Source: Vanilla planifolia (lineage: Eukaryota; Streptophyta; Magnoliopsida; Asparagales; Orchidaceae). Taken from it: a stretch of 64,000 nt of DNA. Numbering within the stretch: position 1 is the stretch's first letter; each line of letters begins with the position of its first letter. Both the position numbers and the translations under genes were made by a program. The DNA lies in assembly GCA_023846275.1 (NCBI GenBank), contig JAIUJO010000090.1, forward strand, positions 998,081 to 1,062,080, read 5' to 3'. The notes below the pieces were generated by a model. It was given only the letters and a program-made list of their open reading frames with translations. It searched no databases and was not told the DNA's origin. This document shows, one piece after another, positions 1 to 13,600 of this stretch.

Positions 1-347
1 GAAGCTCATCATGATGAGTGCAACAATATTTCCTTCACTTATATCAGTACTTGTTTCAAATTACTTCTATTTACTAAGTAAATAAACATAAATTATAATA
101 AATTATTATCTCAATATTAGGAAAATATATATATTAAAGTTGAAACAAGATAAATTAAAGTATTGTAATATAAGTAAATCAATCTAAGTGCCACAAGTGA
201 AGAGAATTATACTTAGAAATATGTCAAACCTAAAGCAAAAAAAAGTTGAAAAATGAGATAAATTATGCAAAAAACCTACTACATTCCAAGGAACTAAAGA
301 GATCAATTGTTAGTTTCTTGATTATCAAGTCATGCAATAATCGATAT
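1..347 (-). repeat. AT-rich ~418-bp satellite, minus-oriented end block
   Basis: This is the tail of a minus-oriented satellite block that continues beyond the left edge. Read on the + strand it shows the A-rich reverse complement of the monomer in the expected order: the dyad at 5-18, the AATAATAATTTATT-type box near 90-110, the 'aaatgagataaatt' box near 252-268, the 'cattccaagg' landmark near 283 and the 'gattatcaag' box near 319. It covers most of one monomer. No gene is visible. Orientation is clear from the order of boxes; the exact right end is uncertain by about 15 bp because the sequence there is low in complexity. Confidence 0.85.
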
Positions 348-1326
348 GTTTATTAAAGTGTATTTTTAAATGTTAATTTTATGCTTTTCAAGATTTTCAC
401 AAACTGTACAAGTCATTTAAATTCATACGTGTTTTGATTAATAAAGGCTTTACACTTAATCACCTCTAATTCTTGCAGAGCATGTTTCTCGTAAGCTTCA
501 TCACATTTCGTTAATTTTTTCCATTCAACTGATTATAGTCTATGCTACTCTTAATCTCCACTCACGTTAAATTTATATTGCCTTATTTTCAATATATTAT
601 ATTACTTCAATTTACATCATTTTTAGCTTCAATCTATGTTTACTTAATATTAAAATAATAATTTATTATTAATTGTGATTATTTAGATATGAAAGCAATG
701 TCATTAGAGTCCTTTTGACATGTACTATCTAATTAAATATTATTTTTGTATAACTATTAAATATTTTATTTTTGATGTTTTTTTTGTTTACTTTCTGATT
801 CATTTCAATTTGTACTTCTTTTGATGAGTGAGGATGTCACAATCGATCTTTGGTTTCTTGAAAGGCCAATTTTCCTATATCAATTAATTTGATTTTTTAG
901 ATTTTTGCTGTAATTTAATCATTTTACTATGAAACTCTATTCTAGTCTTGGGCGACCTTTCAATGATTTTGATTTGATCTTATTACTTTACTTACATTTA
1001 TCTCATTTGTACTTTAATATATAATTACTTAATATTAAAATAACAACTTAATATAGACATGGTTGGACTTGTTTAGTGTTCTCCAATCAGTGAAATATTT
1101 ATTTTTTTTATTATTTTTAAATATTTTATTGGACTAAGATTTTTTGCATTCTTTATGAGACATTTTAATTGTGCTTGATTTATCAATTTAGGTTTTTTAC
1201 ACTGTGTCCCTTTAATATATTTGAATGCAACAATCCTTTAAAATTTATCTAATTTTGTGCAAACTTTCTTTTGCTTTCATTATATTACTATAAAATTCTA
1301 ATTCTACTCTCATGTGATCTTTACTT

Positions 1327-1374
1327 TGCTTTATTTTTGTTACATTACATTGCTTTATTTTTGTTACATTACAT
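1327..1374 (+). repeat. Perfect 24-bp tandem duplication
   Basis: Two identical 24-bp copies, 1327-1350 and 1351-1374, lie head to tail and begin TGCTTTATTTTTG. They sit at the monomer position that normally reads 'ttacattgcttcaattta'. Perfect identity inside a strongly diverged array marks this as a recent slippage-type event. Confidence 0.95.
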
Positions 1375-3659
1375 TGCTTAAATTTATTGAATTTTATATT
1401 ATATCTATGTCGAATTGTATTAAAAAATGTTATTATAACTTTTTCTTACTTAAGTTCCTAATTCTAAGTAACTCCTAACAAGTTTCTATTAAGATGAAAC
1501 AATTGTTGTTAGACTCATCTCGATGATTCAATAAAAAATTCATTTTTAAATTTTAAAATTATAACTTTGAGTTAGTGATAGTACTATGTAACCTCAAATC
1601 TCCTCCCATGCAACTTTCATCTCATTTTTTTCCTAATATTACAATTCTTTAGTTAATCCCACTTTAAAATTAATATATATTTATTTACTACTAAAATAAT
1701 AACTTCATTTTTTATGCTTATTTAATTTTTCAATTCACATTAATTCTAAATGATGTTCACCTGAGAAAAGAAATGTAATTGTACTCATCATGACAAGATT
1801 TATCAATTAAATATTGATTTTTATATTTTTAAATTTCTTATTTTCTAGGGTTGATGCATGTTTTGTTGGATATTTTTATTCATATTTGATTTGATAATAT
1901 AGAATGTCACACTTGAAATTGTTGTAATTATGGAAAGTAATTTTTTATTACAATTTTTCTCATTTTCTCAAAATGTTTCCATTTTAGTTTGATATATTAC
2001 TACTAAAATTTAATTCTTCTTTTGAGTGACCTTTATATTTCATTTATTTGACTTTATTATGATGCCTAAAATTTTCAATTTTTTAGTTTTAATATATATT
2101 TAATGTATATCAAAATAATTATTTATTAATATCTATTGCTATTTATTTTTTGTTGTTGATAGTAATTTGGAATGAGGTTTGATCGAGAACTATTCTATTG
2201 AATTTTCATTTTTTTCCTCATCATTCTATTTTGCTAAGGTTTAGCAAGCTTTAAGTGACTTTAATTCATACCTTATTTGTTAGTAGAACATGTTACACTT
2301 GATCTCCTAAGTATATTGAAATGAAACATTTTGATACAATTTATTTCATTTTTTCGTATTTTGTTTTTTAATTTGCATATATTGCTTTGTAACACTAGAT
2401 CTTTTTTAGCGTGATCTTCATATCATCTTGATTTTGTTATATTATGTTGCTTCAACAGATCCACTTAAGCATCAATATATATTTATGCTTTTCTAATTTT
2501 ATAATTTGATTTATTTCTGAATTTGGTTCTAATGATTGCTAAAAATGTCATTTGAATCATCCTAACGAGCTTTAATCTATTAAACACATAATTTTTATTT
2601 TTAAATATATTATTTTTTTAATATTTTTGGCATGTTTTATATTATATTTTTTTTATACCATAGTTAATAATAGAGGATGCTACAATTGATAACATTAATA
2701 TCTTGGACACATTTTAATTTATTTTACTAAATTAAATATTCAATTTATTTATTTGTTTCTATATTTTAATTCTAGTGTTTTCAAATATTTTATTGGATAT
2801 TTTGCTTCGTCCTTGATATGATAATTAAGGACATTACATTGATCTCCATAGTATCATTGAATGTAACTTTCTTAAATAATTCATCTCCTTTTATCAAATG
2901 TTAAGCATTGTTTGGTTATATTATTATATAACTCTAAATCTTCTCTTTGAAATTTTTATATCAACTTGATTTGGTCATACTACATTGCATTAATTTACTT
3001 TATTTGAGTTTTTATATGTATTTACTTAATATTGAAATAATAAAATATTATTATTTATATTTATTTTTATTTGTATTTTCTAGTAATTCTTAAAGAGTTT
3101 TGATCAAACCAAAACAAATGTTTTTAGATTCATCTAGTGAGCTATAACCAACTATATAATCATTATTTAAAATTTTTAGAACATATCTTTCAATGAATTT
3201 GACATGATTTATGAGTCATTTTTATTTTAGTTCACTTGATGATTGAGCAAGTTAGTTTTGATCATCTAAGTATCTTGGAAAGTAATTTTACCTGATAATT
3301 TATCTCCTTTCTAAAAATATTTGGCCCATGATTTTGTTATATTATAATGAAAATCTAATTCTTCACTTTTGTGACCTTAAAATTGCTTTGATATTTTTGT
3401 ATTACATTGCTTCGATAAATCTCATTTGAATTTTGATATGTATTATCTTAATGTTAAAAGAATAATTTATTATTATTTATGTTTATTCAACTTAGTAATT
3501 CATACTTATTCTAAATGATGTTAAATGGAGACAAAATTAAAATATTTGGACTCAACATGACATGGACAATTTATTAAGTATTCATTTCTAAATTTTGAAA
3601 AATTTGTTTAGACTTTTTACATGTTTTATGAGATATTTCAATTCGTACATGTTTTGATA

Positions 3660-4081
3660 ATCGAGAGTCTCATACTCGATCTCATTAATAGCATTGAATA
3701 CCACTTTCTTGCATAAGTAACCTCATTTGATAAACTTTTTTGTTTGTTTTTAATATTTTACTATAAAATAGTAATTGTCCTCTTGTCTTACCCTTATATC
3801 TCTTTTGCTTGGTTATATTACCTTACTTTAATTCATCTCATTTCAAAATTAATATATATATATTTGCTTAATATTGAAATGGTTATTTATTATTTATTGT
3901 GCTTATTTAATTTGATAATCCATAATAATTTTAAATGAGTCCTATCAAGATGAAGCTAATGTCATTACACTTGACTTGAAGAGCTTTATATAACTAAATT
4001 TCCAATTTTTTCTTTAAATATTATACTTGACTAAGGTTTGGCCCTCATTTCTAGACATCTAAATTGGTACCCATATTTATC
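3660..4081 (+). repeat. Representative satellite monomer with box order
   Basis: This nearly full-length monomer shows the order of recognisable boxes that repeats across the window. It starts with 'actcgatctc' (3674), then the 'ttgaat' landmark (3694), a 'cctcattt' box (3721), an 'attttactat' box (near 3760), and a 'cctcttgt' box followed by 'acccttatat' (near 3780-3800). Next come 'cttggttatatta' (near 3809), 'catctcattt' (near 3834), 'taatatatatat' (near 3850), 'attatttattgtgcttattt' (near 3887), 'ataatccataa' (near 3917), 'gatgaagctaatgtcatt' (near 3950), and the decayed dyad region 'cttgacttgaagagct' (near 3970). It ends with a T-rich stretch and 'tatcaatggaggatgttac' (near 4077). The monomer consensus is roughly 418 bp. 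Divergence from the consensus is high, so the boxes were found by eye. Confidence 0.8.
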
Positions 4082-7000
4082 AATGGAGGATGTTACACTT
4101 GATCTATTAAGTATATTGGAATCTATCCTTCCTATATAATATATTTCATTTACTCAAACTTTTGACTTTAGCTTTGTCATATTACTACATAAGTGTAATT
4201 CTCTTGTCATGTGACCTTTACTATCATTTGATTTAGTTACATTAGTTCAATTTATCTAATTTTAGCCATAATATATATTTACTTACAATATAAAAATAAT
4301 TTATTATAATGTATGCCTATTTAATTTGGTAAAAATTATAGTAATTTCTATTGAGGCCTAATGAAGATGAAATTAATGTTATTCGACTCATCTTGATGAG
4401 TTTGATGAAATTAAGTATTTGTTTTGATATTTTTAGATATTTTATTTTTTAGGGTTTTAGCACTCTTCATGATGCATTTTAGTTAGCACCTAATTTAATG
4501 ATCTAGAATGTTATACTTAGACCACATTTGTATCTTGAAGTATAGTTATCTCATAAATTTACCTTATTTCATTAAAGTTTTTGCTTTTGCTTTATCAAAT
4601 TATTTTGTAGCAATAAATCCTTTTTCATGTCGTTATTACATCAATGTGATTTTGTTATGTAACATTGTCCAATATATCTTATATAAGTTTTATTATATTT
4701 TTTTAATATTAACAAAATAAGTTTTTAATTTATGCCTTTTAATTTAGTAATTCAAAGTAATAAAAAATGAGGTCTGATACAGACCAAAAAAGTTATTGGA
4801 CTCTTCTCAATGAGTGCTATCCTACTAAATATTTTTTTTTATTCCTAATTATCTTATTTTTCTAAAGTTTAGCCAAGGTTTATAAGATCTTTTGATTCAT
4901 ACCTTATTTAATAATAAAGAAAGTTACACTCAATATTATTAATTTTTTGGAATTCTACTTTCTTATAAAGTTTATCTCATTTCTTAAAAGTTTTCAACTT
5001 TGATTTGGTTATATGATTATGTATCACTTTTTCTCCTCTTGTGTAACTTTTATATCACTTTTATTTTCCTATATTATATTACTTCAACTATTCTTATATC
5101 TCTTTCAATTTATATTTTCTCAGGCATAAATAATAATTCATGATTATTTATGCTTATTTACCTTAGTATTTGAAAGGTAGTTCAAATAGGCACCAACCAA
5201 GACAAAACAAAAGTCGTTGGACCCGTCTCGATTAGTTTCATCCATTTGAATGTTTTGGAATACTTTATAAGATATTTTGATTCGAACCTAATTTGATGAT
5301 CAAGGATATTACCCTGGTTCTCTTTAATATTATTGAATGTAAATTTCTAGATAATTTATCTCTTTTCTTCAAATGTTTTGCATTGATTGGGTTATACTTT
5401 CATGTAACTCTAAGACTTCTATCATGTAATATTTACGTCTTCTTGATTTTGCTATATTATATTATTTTAATTTACATTATTTAAACTATAATATATCATT
5501 TATTTTTTAAATAATAATATATTATTATTTGTGATTAGTTATTTTAATAATTCATAGTAATTACTAATAAGGTTAGATTAAAACAAACAAATGTTGTTAA
5601 AATCTTGTTGATTAGCTTTATTTCATAAAATATTCTTTTTTTAAAATTTTTTCTATGATTTTAGCTTGCTTTATGATAAATTTTTATTTATATTTATTCA
5701 TAATCAAGTAAGCCACATTTGTTCTCCTTAGTATGTTTGAATGCAAATTTCTTATAAAATTTAACTTTTTCCTTATATTGTTTTTTGTAGATATAGTTAT
5801 ATTATAAAGAAACTCTATTTTGTTACTATTTTAGAATGCAACTTTATTGTACAATTTATCTTATTCCTTTAAATTGTATTTCCTTTTTCATATGTTATGA
5901 TATAAATTACATTCTATTTTCATGTCAATTTGACATCTCTTTGGTTTTGTTATATTATATTACTTCAATTTATCTAATTTTAGTTTTTAATATGTTTTAC
6001 CAAATATTAAAACATTTATTAATTATTATTGTTGCTTCTTTATTTTAGTGATTTGTCATAATTCCAAATAAGGTCTTATTGAGTTGAAAAAGATATGATT
6101 GGACTCTTCTTAATGAGCTCTATGAAAATAATTGTTCTTAATTTTATTTTTAAAAATATTATAATTGACTAAAGTTTTGCCATATTTATATGACTTTTCA
6201 ATTTGTCAATTCTTATTTATTGAGGATATCATACTCGATCTTCTAAGAATTTGGGAGTGCATCTTTACAATATAATCTATATCATTTATTCAAATAATTC
6301 ACTTTGATTTGATTATACATACAATGAAATTCTAATTCTCTAGCGTTGTGATCATTACTTCAAATAGATTTGTTTATAATGCTTAACTTTTCTAATTTTA
6401 TCTTTAATATATATTTAATTAATTATTAAAAAATAAATTATTAAAATATTTTCTTATTCAATTTGTTAATCTGTCATAACTTCTATTAAGGTCTGATAGA
6501 GATGAAACAAATGTTGTGAAACTCATCTCGGTGAGCTCTATCTAATTAAGTATTTATTTTTTATATTTATAAATATTTTTTATTTTTTGGGATTTTAACA
6601 TACCTTTTGGGCCTTTTGATTTGTACCTAATTTAATTATCTAGAAAATTTCACTTAACGTCATCATTATCAAGGAAAGCAATTATTTTATATAATTAAGC
6701 TAAAATATTCAACATTTTTTCTTTGATTTGATTATATTATTTTGTAGCACTAAATATTTTGTTTGATGATCATAAAATCACTTTAATTTTGTTAAATTAA
6801 CTTTATATTAAAAATTTATCTTATTTATTTTTATATTTTTAAATCCTTTTTCTCTAAAATGTTGGCATACTTTATAAGATATTTTTTGTATGATTAATGA
6901 TAAAGGACTTTACACTCAAACCACTTAGTATCATTGAATGTAATATTCCCATATAATTTTTTTATTCAAAATTTTTTGTTTCATTTGCTTATATTATATA

Positions 7001-8512
7001 TAGCTCTAAATCTCCTCATAAGTGATCTTTACATCTCTTGATTTTGTTATATTTCATTAATTTAATTTACCATTATCAACTTTAAATATATATTTCCTTA
7101 ATGTTAAAAATATTGATTATTTTTTATTTATGACTATTTTCTTTCAGAACTCATTATAATTTTTAACCCCATTTGATTTGATGAAACAAAATTCGATGGA
7201 CTCGTCAAATTTTTAACTTTGAATATGTTATGTTTTTATAACTCTAATACCCTTATTGTGTGATGTTTGCAATGATTGATTTATTTAATTAAAATTCTTC
7301 AACTTATCTTATGTATGCTCAAATATTTGTTTACTTGATATTAAAATAATAATTTACTATCATTGAAGCTTATTTACTTTCATAAACCTTACTTATCCTA
7401 AATAAGATCTGATCAAGATGAGTCAAATGTCAGTTGACTTGTTTGGATGAACTTTATCTAATGAAATATATTTTTTAATAATTTAAAATATATTTAATTA
7501 TAGGACTTGTGAAGACTTTTTATTTGTATCTAATTTAGTGATCAATAATATTAGACTATATCTCCTTATTATGTTGGATTACAACATATAATAAAACTTA
7601 TCTCATTTTTTCAATTTGTTTTTCTTACATTTTGATATATTAAAAATTAACTAAATCTCCTCTCTTGCGACACTTACATAACATTAGTTAAAATATATTA
7701 TATTACTTTAATTTATCTCATTTCGTATTAATATAAAATTTTTTAGTTTTTCAATAATAATTTTTATTATTTACGCTTTTATTATTTTGTGATTTATTGT
7801 ATTCCAAATAAAGTCTAATTGAGATAAAGCAAATATCAATTGACTTGTCTTAATGTGGATTACCTAATTAAAAATTTATTTTAACTTTTTAAAACTTTTT
7901 TATTTTTTTGGAATGTTTAATAGAAATTTAGTTTTGTTCCCTTTCTAACAATCAAGGTTGATACATTCAATCCCCTTAATATATTGGAATAAAATTTGTC
8001 AAACAATTTTTTCATCTTTTCATATTTTCTCTTTTCATTTAGTTATTTTCTTTATGTAACTTTAAATCTCCTCTTGCATGACATTGGCTCAAGTTATCTC
8101 ATTTCATTCATATTAATAATACACATAATATTAAAATTGTATTTACTATGCATTAAACATATTTCCTTTGGTAATTCATTGTAATTCAAAACCAAGTCTT
8201 CTTGAGATGAAAAAGACAATGTTGAACTCCACTTGATGTGTTCTTTCAAATTTAATCTTCATTTTTAAGTTTTTTAAAAATTTTGTTTTATCAAATTTTT
8301 ACAACTTTTATGAGATATTTTAACTTGTACTTGTTTTAACAACCTAGAAAGTTGTGCTGGATATCGTTAGTTTCTTGGAATGTTGGTTTCACACATAATT
8401 TCTCATTTATTCTAATTGTTTTCAATGAAAGGTTTATATTACTATAAAACTCTATTTCTTCAGACATGTGAGCACTACGTCACTTTGATATAGGCATATT
8501 ATATTACTTTAA

Positions 8513-8580
8513 TTTATTATACTTGGCTCTTATTAAGTATTTGTCATATTTGACTCTTATTATATATTTACTTAAAATTA
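8513..8580 (+). repeat. Local imperfect ~37-bp duplication
   Basis: Within one monomer the segment holding 'ggctcttattaagtattt' is followed about 37 bp later by 'gactcttattatatattt', so the box that normally occurs once ('agctttaatatatattta') appears twice. It is a small internal expansion of a monomer with no coding content. Confidence 0.6.
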
Positions 8581-9799
8581 AAATTGTAATTTATTTCAAT
8601 TTATTCTTGTAAAATTTTGAAATTCATAATAATTCCAAGGTCTAATTGAGATAGAACATATATCATTATACTCATTTAGATGAGCTACATCTAATAAATA
8701 TTATTTTTTAAATTTTAAATATTTTAATTTTCAATAATTTTGGCATGTTGCTCTAGAAATTTGGATTCATACCTTATTTTTCGATCAATGATGTTGCAGT
8801 GAAGCTCTTTATATAGATGGAATTCTAATTCCCATACAATTTATATGATTTCTCAAAATTTTAGATTCTTGTTTAGTTTTCAAATGAAAATTTAATTCTT
8901 CTTTTGTGTGACTTTCAAATCTCTTTTTTTTAAAATTTTATTAAATTGCTTCAATTTATTTCAATTTAGCATTAATACATAATTTCTCAATATTATAATA
9001 ATAACAACTTATTATTATTTACATTTAGTTAATTTTTTAATTCATAATAATTCCAATCAATGCCTAATAGAGATGAAATAAGTATCATTAGACTCAACCT
9101 TATGAGCTCTATCAAATTAATATTTTCTTTTTTATTTTGAAATATTAGACTTAAATCATTTTTTATATGCTTTACAAATTATTTTTATTTGTACCTCATT
9201 TGATAATCAATAATGCAATACTCGATCTCATCAGTGTATGAGAATGCATATCGTAAACACATTTTATTGCATTTCTTTGAATTTTTTACTTTGATTTAGT
9301 TGTATTACTTATTAAATCTAAATCTCCTCTATTATGACCTTAACATCACTTTGATTTAGTCATATTATATTTTTTTAGTTATCTCATTTCAACTTTAATA
9401 TTTTTACTTAATTCCAAAAAACATAATTTTCTATTATTTATTTTTTTTATTATGATAATTTTATATACTTTTAAATGTGGAGAAATTGGGATTGAATAAT
9501 TGTTGGTGGACTCACTTTCATGAGGTCAATATAATTATTAATTTACTTTTATATTTAACATTTTTATTTTACATGATTTTGGCTTGCTTTGTAATAATTT
9601 TTTATTTGTACATAATTTGTCTATTGAGGATGTTATGCTCAATTTGCTCAGTATCATGGAATTTGAGTTTTCTATATAATTTCTTTTAGTTATTAAATTT
9701 TTTCTTATATTTTGATACATTACTGTAAAATTCTAGTTCTACTCCAAAATGACATTGACATCATTTCAGTGTATAACATTTTTTCTCATTAAAAATTTA

Positions 9800-9815
9800 A
9801 TATATATATATATAT
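9800..9815. repeat. Short (TA)n run
   Basis: A run of alternating T and A, about 15 bases long. It lies at the monomer position that usually reads 'ttaatatatattta', so it is an expansion of an existing monomer box and not an independent microsatellite insertion. Confidence 0.85.
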
Positions 9816-10553
9816 TTTAATTAATAAAAAAAATATTATTTTATATTATTTAATTGTGAAAATCATAGCTTTTCCAAAAAAAATGTCATTAGACATATCT
9901 AGATGAGCTTTAACATACTAAATATTCATTTGTATATACTTTTTAAATTTTTGATTTTTTTTATTTTTTTCATTATTTAGGAGATATTTAAAATCATAAC
10001 TTATTTAAAGATCTTGAATTTTTCACTTGATCTTCTTATATATTTGAATGCAACTTTTTCATAGAATTGAGGTCATTTCATTAAATTCTTTTCTTTGTTA
10101 GTTATATTACTATAGTACTATAACTCTCCATATGTGTACCATTAAATAGTTCTTTTTTGGTTAAATTATAATTCTTTCATTTATTTAATTGTATCTTTAA
10201 TACATAATCTCTAAATATTGAAAAACATTTGTTATTATTTTTGTTTTTTCTTTAAAAAATCATAATAATTTCATGTGGGGTCACATGGAGACGAAAAGAT
10301 GTAGTGAGACTCTTCAAGCTAAGCTCAATCCTATTAAATATCAATTTGTACATTATTTTTAAAAAATTTTAGTTTCTTTGATTATAAACACATTTGAATG
10401 GAAATATTGATTTCCACATAAATTGATGATCAAAGATCTTACTGTCGATATTCTTAATATTTTAGAATGCTAATTTTGAATATAACTTTATCTCATTTCC
10501 TCATACTTTTTACTTCGATTTTGTTCATATTGTTTATTAACTCAAAACTCTTC

Positions 10554-10626
10554 ATAAAAAGTATAAAATGGAATTTTTAATTGGATAAAGGTCATCCATG
10601 CTAGTCTTATGAAGTTTATTTCGTCT
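10554..10626 (-). repeat. Short inverted satellite island 1 within plus block
   Basis: The plus array runs to 'aactcaaaactcttc' and then changes strand. The next ~73 bp read 'aatttttaattggataaa', 'ggtcatc' and 'tagtcttatgaagtt', which is the minus version of the dyad and A-rich boxes. The plus array then resumes with 'ctcaagtgacctat', immediately downstream of the box where it stopped. Thus an inverted fragment from another part of a monomer is inserted between two adjacent plus boxes. It starts at the same monomer phase as the island at 16,269. Confidence 0.75.
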
Positions 10627-13600
10627 CTCAAGTGACCTATACATGTGTTTAATTAAGTTATATTATTTTGATTCAATTTATCTAATTTCAGCTTTAATAT
10701 TTATTTACTTGATATTAAAATAATAAAGTCTTACAACTTATGTTTATTTCTTTTAGTAATTCATAGTATTTACAAACGAAGTTAGATAAGGATAAAACAA
10801 AATTTACTAGCATCGACTCAATGAGCTTTTGTTTATTACATATTCATTTTTATATTATTATTATTTTAATTTTTTCTTGCCATAGTTTTGGAGATATTTT
10901 TACTCTTGATTTTATGATCAAGAATATTACACTCGATCACTTGAACGTCTTGGAATATAATTTTTTGTGTAATTTATTTTATTTCTTAATTTTTTTTGTA
11001 GATTTTTCTAAATTGCTATGTAATTTGAAATCTTCTCTCTTGTGTCCTTTATATCACTTTGATTTTATTATAATATATTAACTCAATTTATCTTATTTTA
11101 TCTTTAATTAATTTATATAAATATACATATATATAGATACTCAACATTTAAAAATTTATTTTTTATTATTTATGTCTAATTATTTTGGTAATTTGTAGTG
11201 ATTTTAAAAATGGTTCGGTGTTGATAATCCCATCACCATTGGAGTCATCTTGGTAAGCTATATCCTATTAAATATGTAATTTTATAAATAAAAATATTTA
11301 TTTCCATGTTATTTAGCACAAGTTCTAACTAATTTTGATTTATATGTAATTTAATGACTGATGATGTTACACTTAATCTCCTCAGTATCTTAGAATGTAA
11401 CTTTTAAAATTTGTCATTTCTTTGAATTATTTTTCATTGAATTAGTTATGTTAGTATGTTATACTAAATCTTCTATTGTGTGGCAATCACAACACCTTAA
11501 TTTGGTTATATTAGTTTGCTTAAATTTATCTTATTTAAATTTTAATATAAACTTTCATAAAATTAAAATAAAGTTTTTTATTTATTGTGGTTATTTTTTG
11601 TCAAATCATGGTAATTCCAAATGAGGTTTGATGGAGATGAAATAAATAACATTTGACCATTTTCAATGAGCTCTATCAAATGAAATGTTTATTTTTATTT
11701 TTTTAGTATTTTATTTTCTAGAGTATTGATATGCTTTATAAGACATTTTAATTTGCACCATATTTGAAAATCATGGATACTACACTCCATCTCCACATTA
11801 TCTCATTTCTAAAAATTTTTTCTTTGATTTGGCTATATTTCTATGTGACTTCAGTTCTCCTCTTGTGCAATCTATGCATTGCTTTGATTTAATTAAAAAT
11901 GCATTACATCAATTTGGTTATGTTGCTATGTAACTCTAATTCTCATCTTGTGTGACCTTTAGATTACCTTGACTTAATTACATCATATTACAAATATTTA
12001 GCTAACGTTTAGTTTTAATTAGTAATTAAATAATATTAAAAATAACTTATGATGTTCTATGTTTATTTACCTTCAAATACGTAGTTATTCCATGTGTCAA
12101 TTCAACAACAAAGAAATTTCATTAGACTCGTCTCAATCAGCTCTATTTAATTAAATATTTATTTTCATATTTTTTCAAATATTTAATTATCTAAATTACT
12201 TTTATGTTTTATAAGAAATATTCATTCATGCCAACTTTGACCATTAAAAACATTAAACTAAAACTCCTTATTATCACTGAATGTAATCTTTTGGCATAAC
12301 GTCTCTTTTACCTTTGCAAATTTTGCTTTGATTTGGTTATATTACAATGTAACTCTAAATCTCATTATTATGCAATATTTATATCATCATAATTTTGATG
12401 TATCATAATATTTCAATTTATCTCATTTAACTTTAATATATATTTAATTAATACTACTATTGATATTATTTTCGATTATTTTTTTGACTGTTCGTAATAA
12501 TTCCTTATAATTTTTATGGAATGAAACAAACATTGCTGGACTTTTTTTGATAATTTATATCTAATAAAGTATTCATTTTATATTTTTAAATATTTTATTT
12601 TTTAAGATGTTTACATGCTTTATGGAACATTTTTACACATGCCTAATTTGATGAAAGAGAATGTCATTCTTGATCTCCTCAGTATCCTAGAATGTCAATT
12701 TATTTATGACTTCAAATTTTTTTTCATAGAGTTTGTTATATCATAACGAAACTTTGATTATCTGCTTAGGTGAGCTTTATATTGATTTTACCAATTATAT
12801 TACATAACTTTTGTTTATAGTATTTTAGCATCAATGTATATTTACATTATATTAAAATAATAATTTATTATTATTTATGCTTACTTATTCTATTAATTTG
12901 TAATAATTGCAAATGGTGTCAAATGTAGAAGAAATAAGCACTATTGGACTCATGTTGACAATTACTATTAATTAAATAATTATTTTAATATTTTAAAATA
13001 TTTTATTTAATTTTTTGGATATTTTTCAGCATGTTTAGATCTAAAATAAATTTAACAATAGAAGATATTATACCCAATCTCCTAATATCTTGGAAAGCAA
13101 CATTATCATAAACTTTATCTCATGTCCTCAATTTTTTTTGCTTCGATTTGTTTATGTAACTACATAAACTAAATCTTGTTTTGTGTGACATTTACAATGC
13201 TTTGGTTTGGTTTCATTATAATTCTATAATTTATATTAGTTTAGATCTAATATATCTTTTCTTGATATTAAAATAATAATTCATTAATATTTATGCATAT
13301 TTAATTTGGTAATTCATAGTTATTCTAATCTTGTTCCAATCTAGAAGAAAAAAATTTTATTCGACTTGCCTTGATGAGTTTCATTGAATGAAATATTCAT
13401 TTTTTATTTTTTAATATTTTATTTTATAGGTTTTTGGTAGCTTTAAGAAACATTTTGATTTGTACATTACATAATGATCAAGAATATTACATGCTATCTC
13501 CTTGCTATGTTGGATTACAACATTATAGTCTAATGTATCTCCTTTTTTTTTTCAAATTTTTTACTTAGATTTAGGTATATTAATGGGAATCTCTGTCTCT

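Larger units (their letters stand above)
348..10553 (+). repeat. AT-rich ~418-bp satellite array, plus block, part 1
   Basis: About 25 diverged head-to-tail monomers, all with the T-rich strand on +. The landmark 'ttggaatg' (or a variant) starts at 2857, 3275, 3694, 4116, 4535, 4947, 5333 and 5737, giving spacings of 418, 419, 422, 419, 412, 386 and 404 bp. Some monomers are truncated: near 1550-1590 the array jumps from the 'tttttaaat' box to the 'actatgtaac' box, near 2690-2720 part of a monomer is skipped, and near 7200-7240 and 8070-8090 there are similar skips. A partial internal duplication lies near 5730-5870, where the 'gaatgcaa' landmark occurs twice within about 110 bp. No gene, RNA gene or transposon is visible. 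Short open frames here are satellite sequence. Confidence 0.9.
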
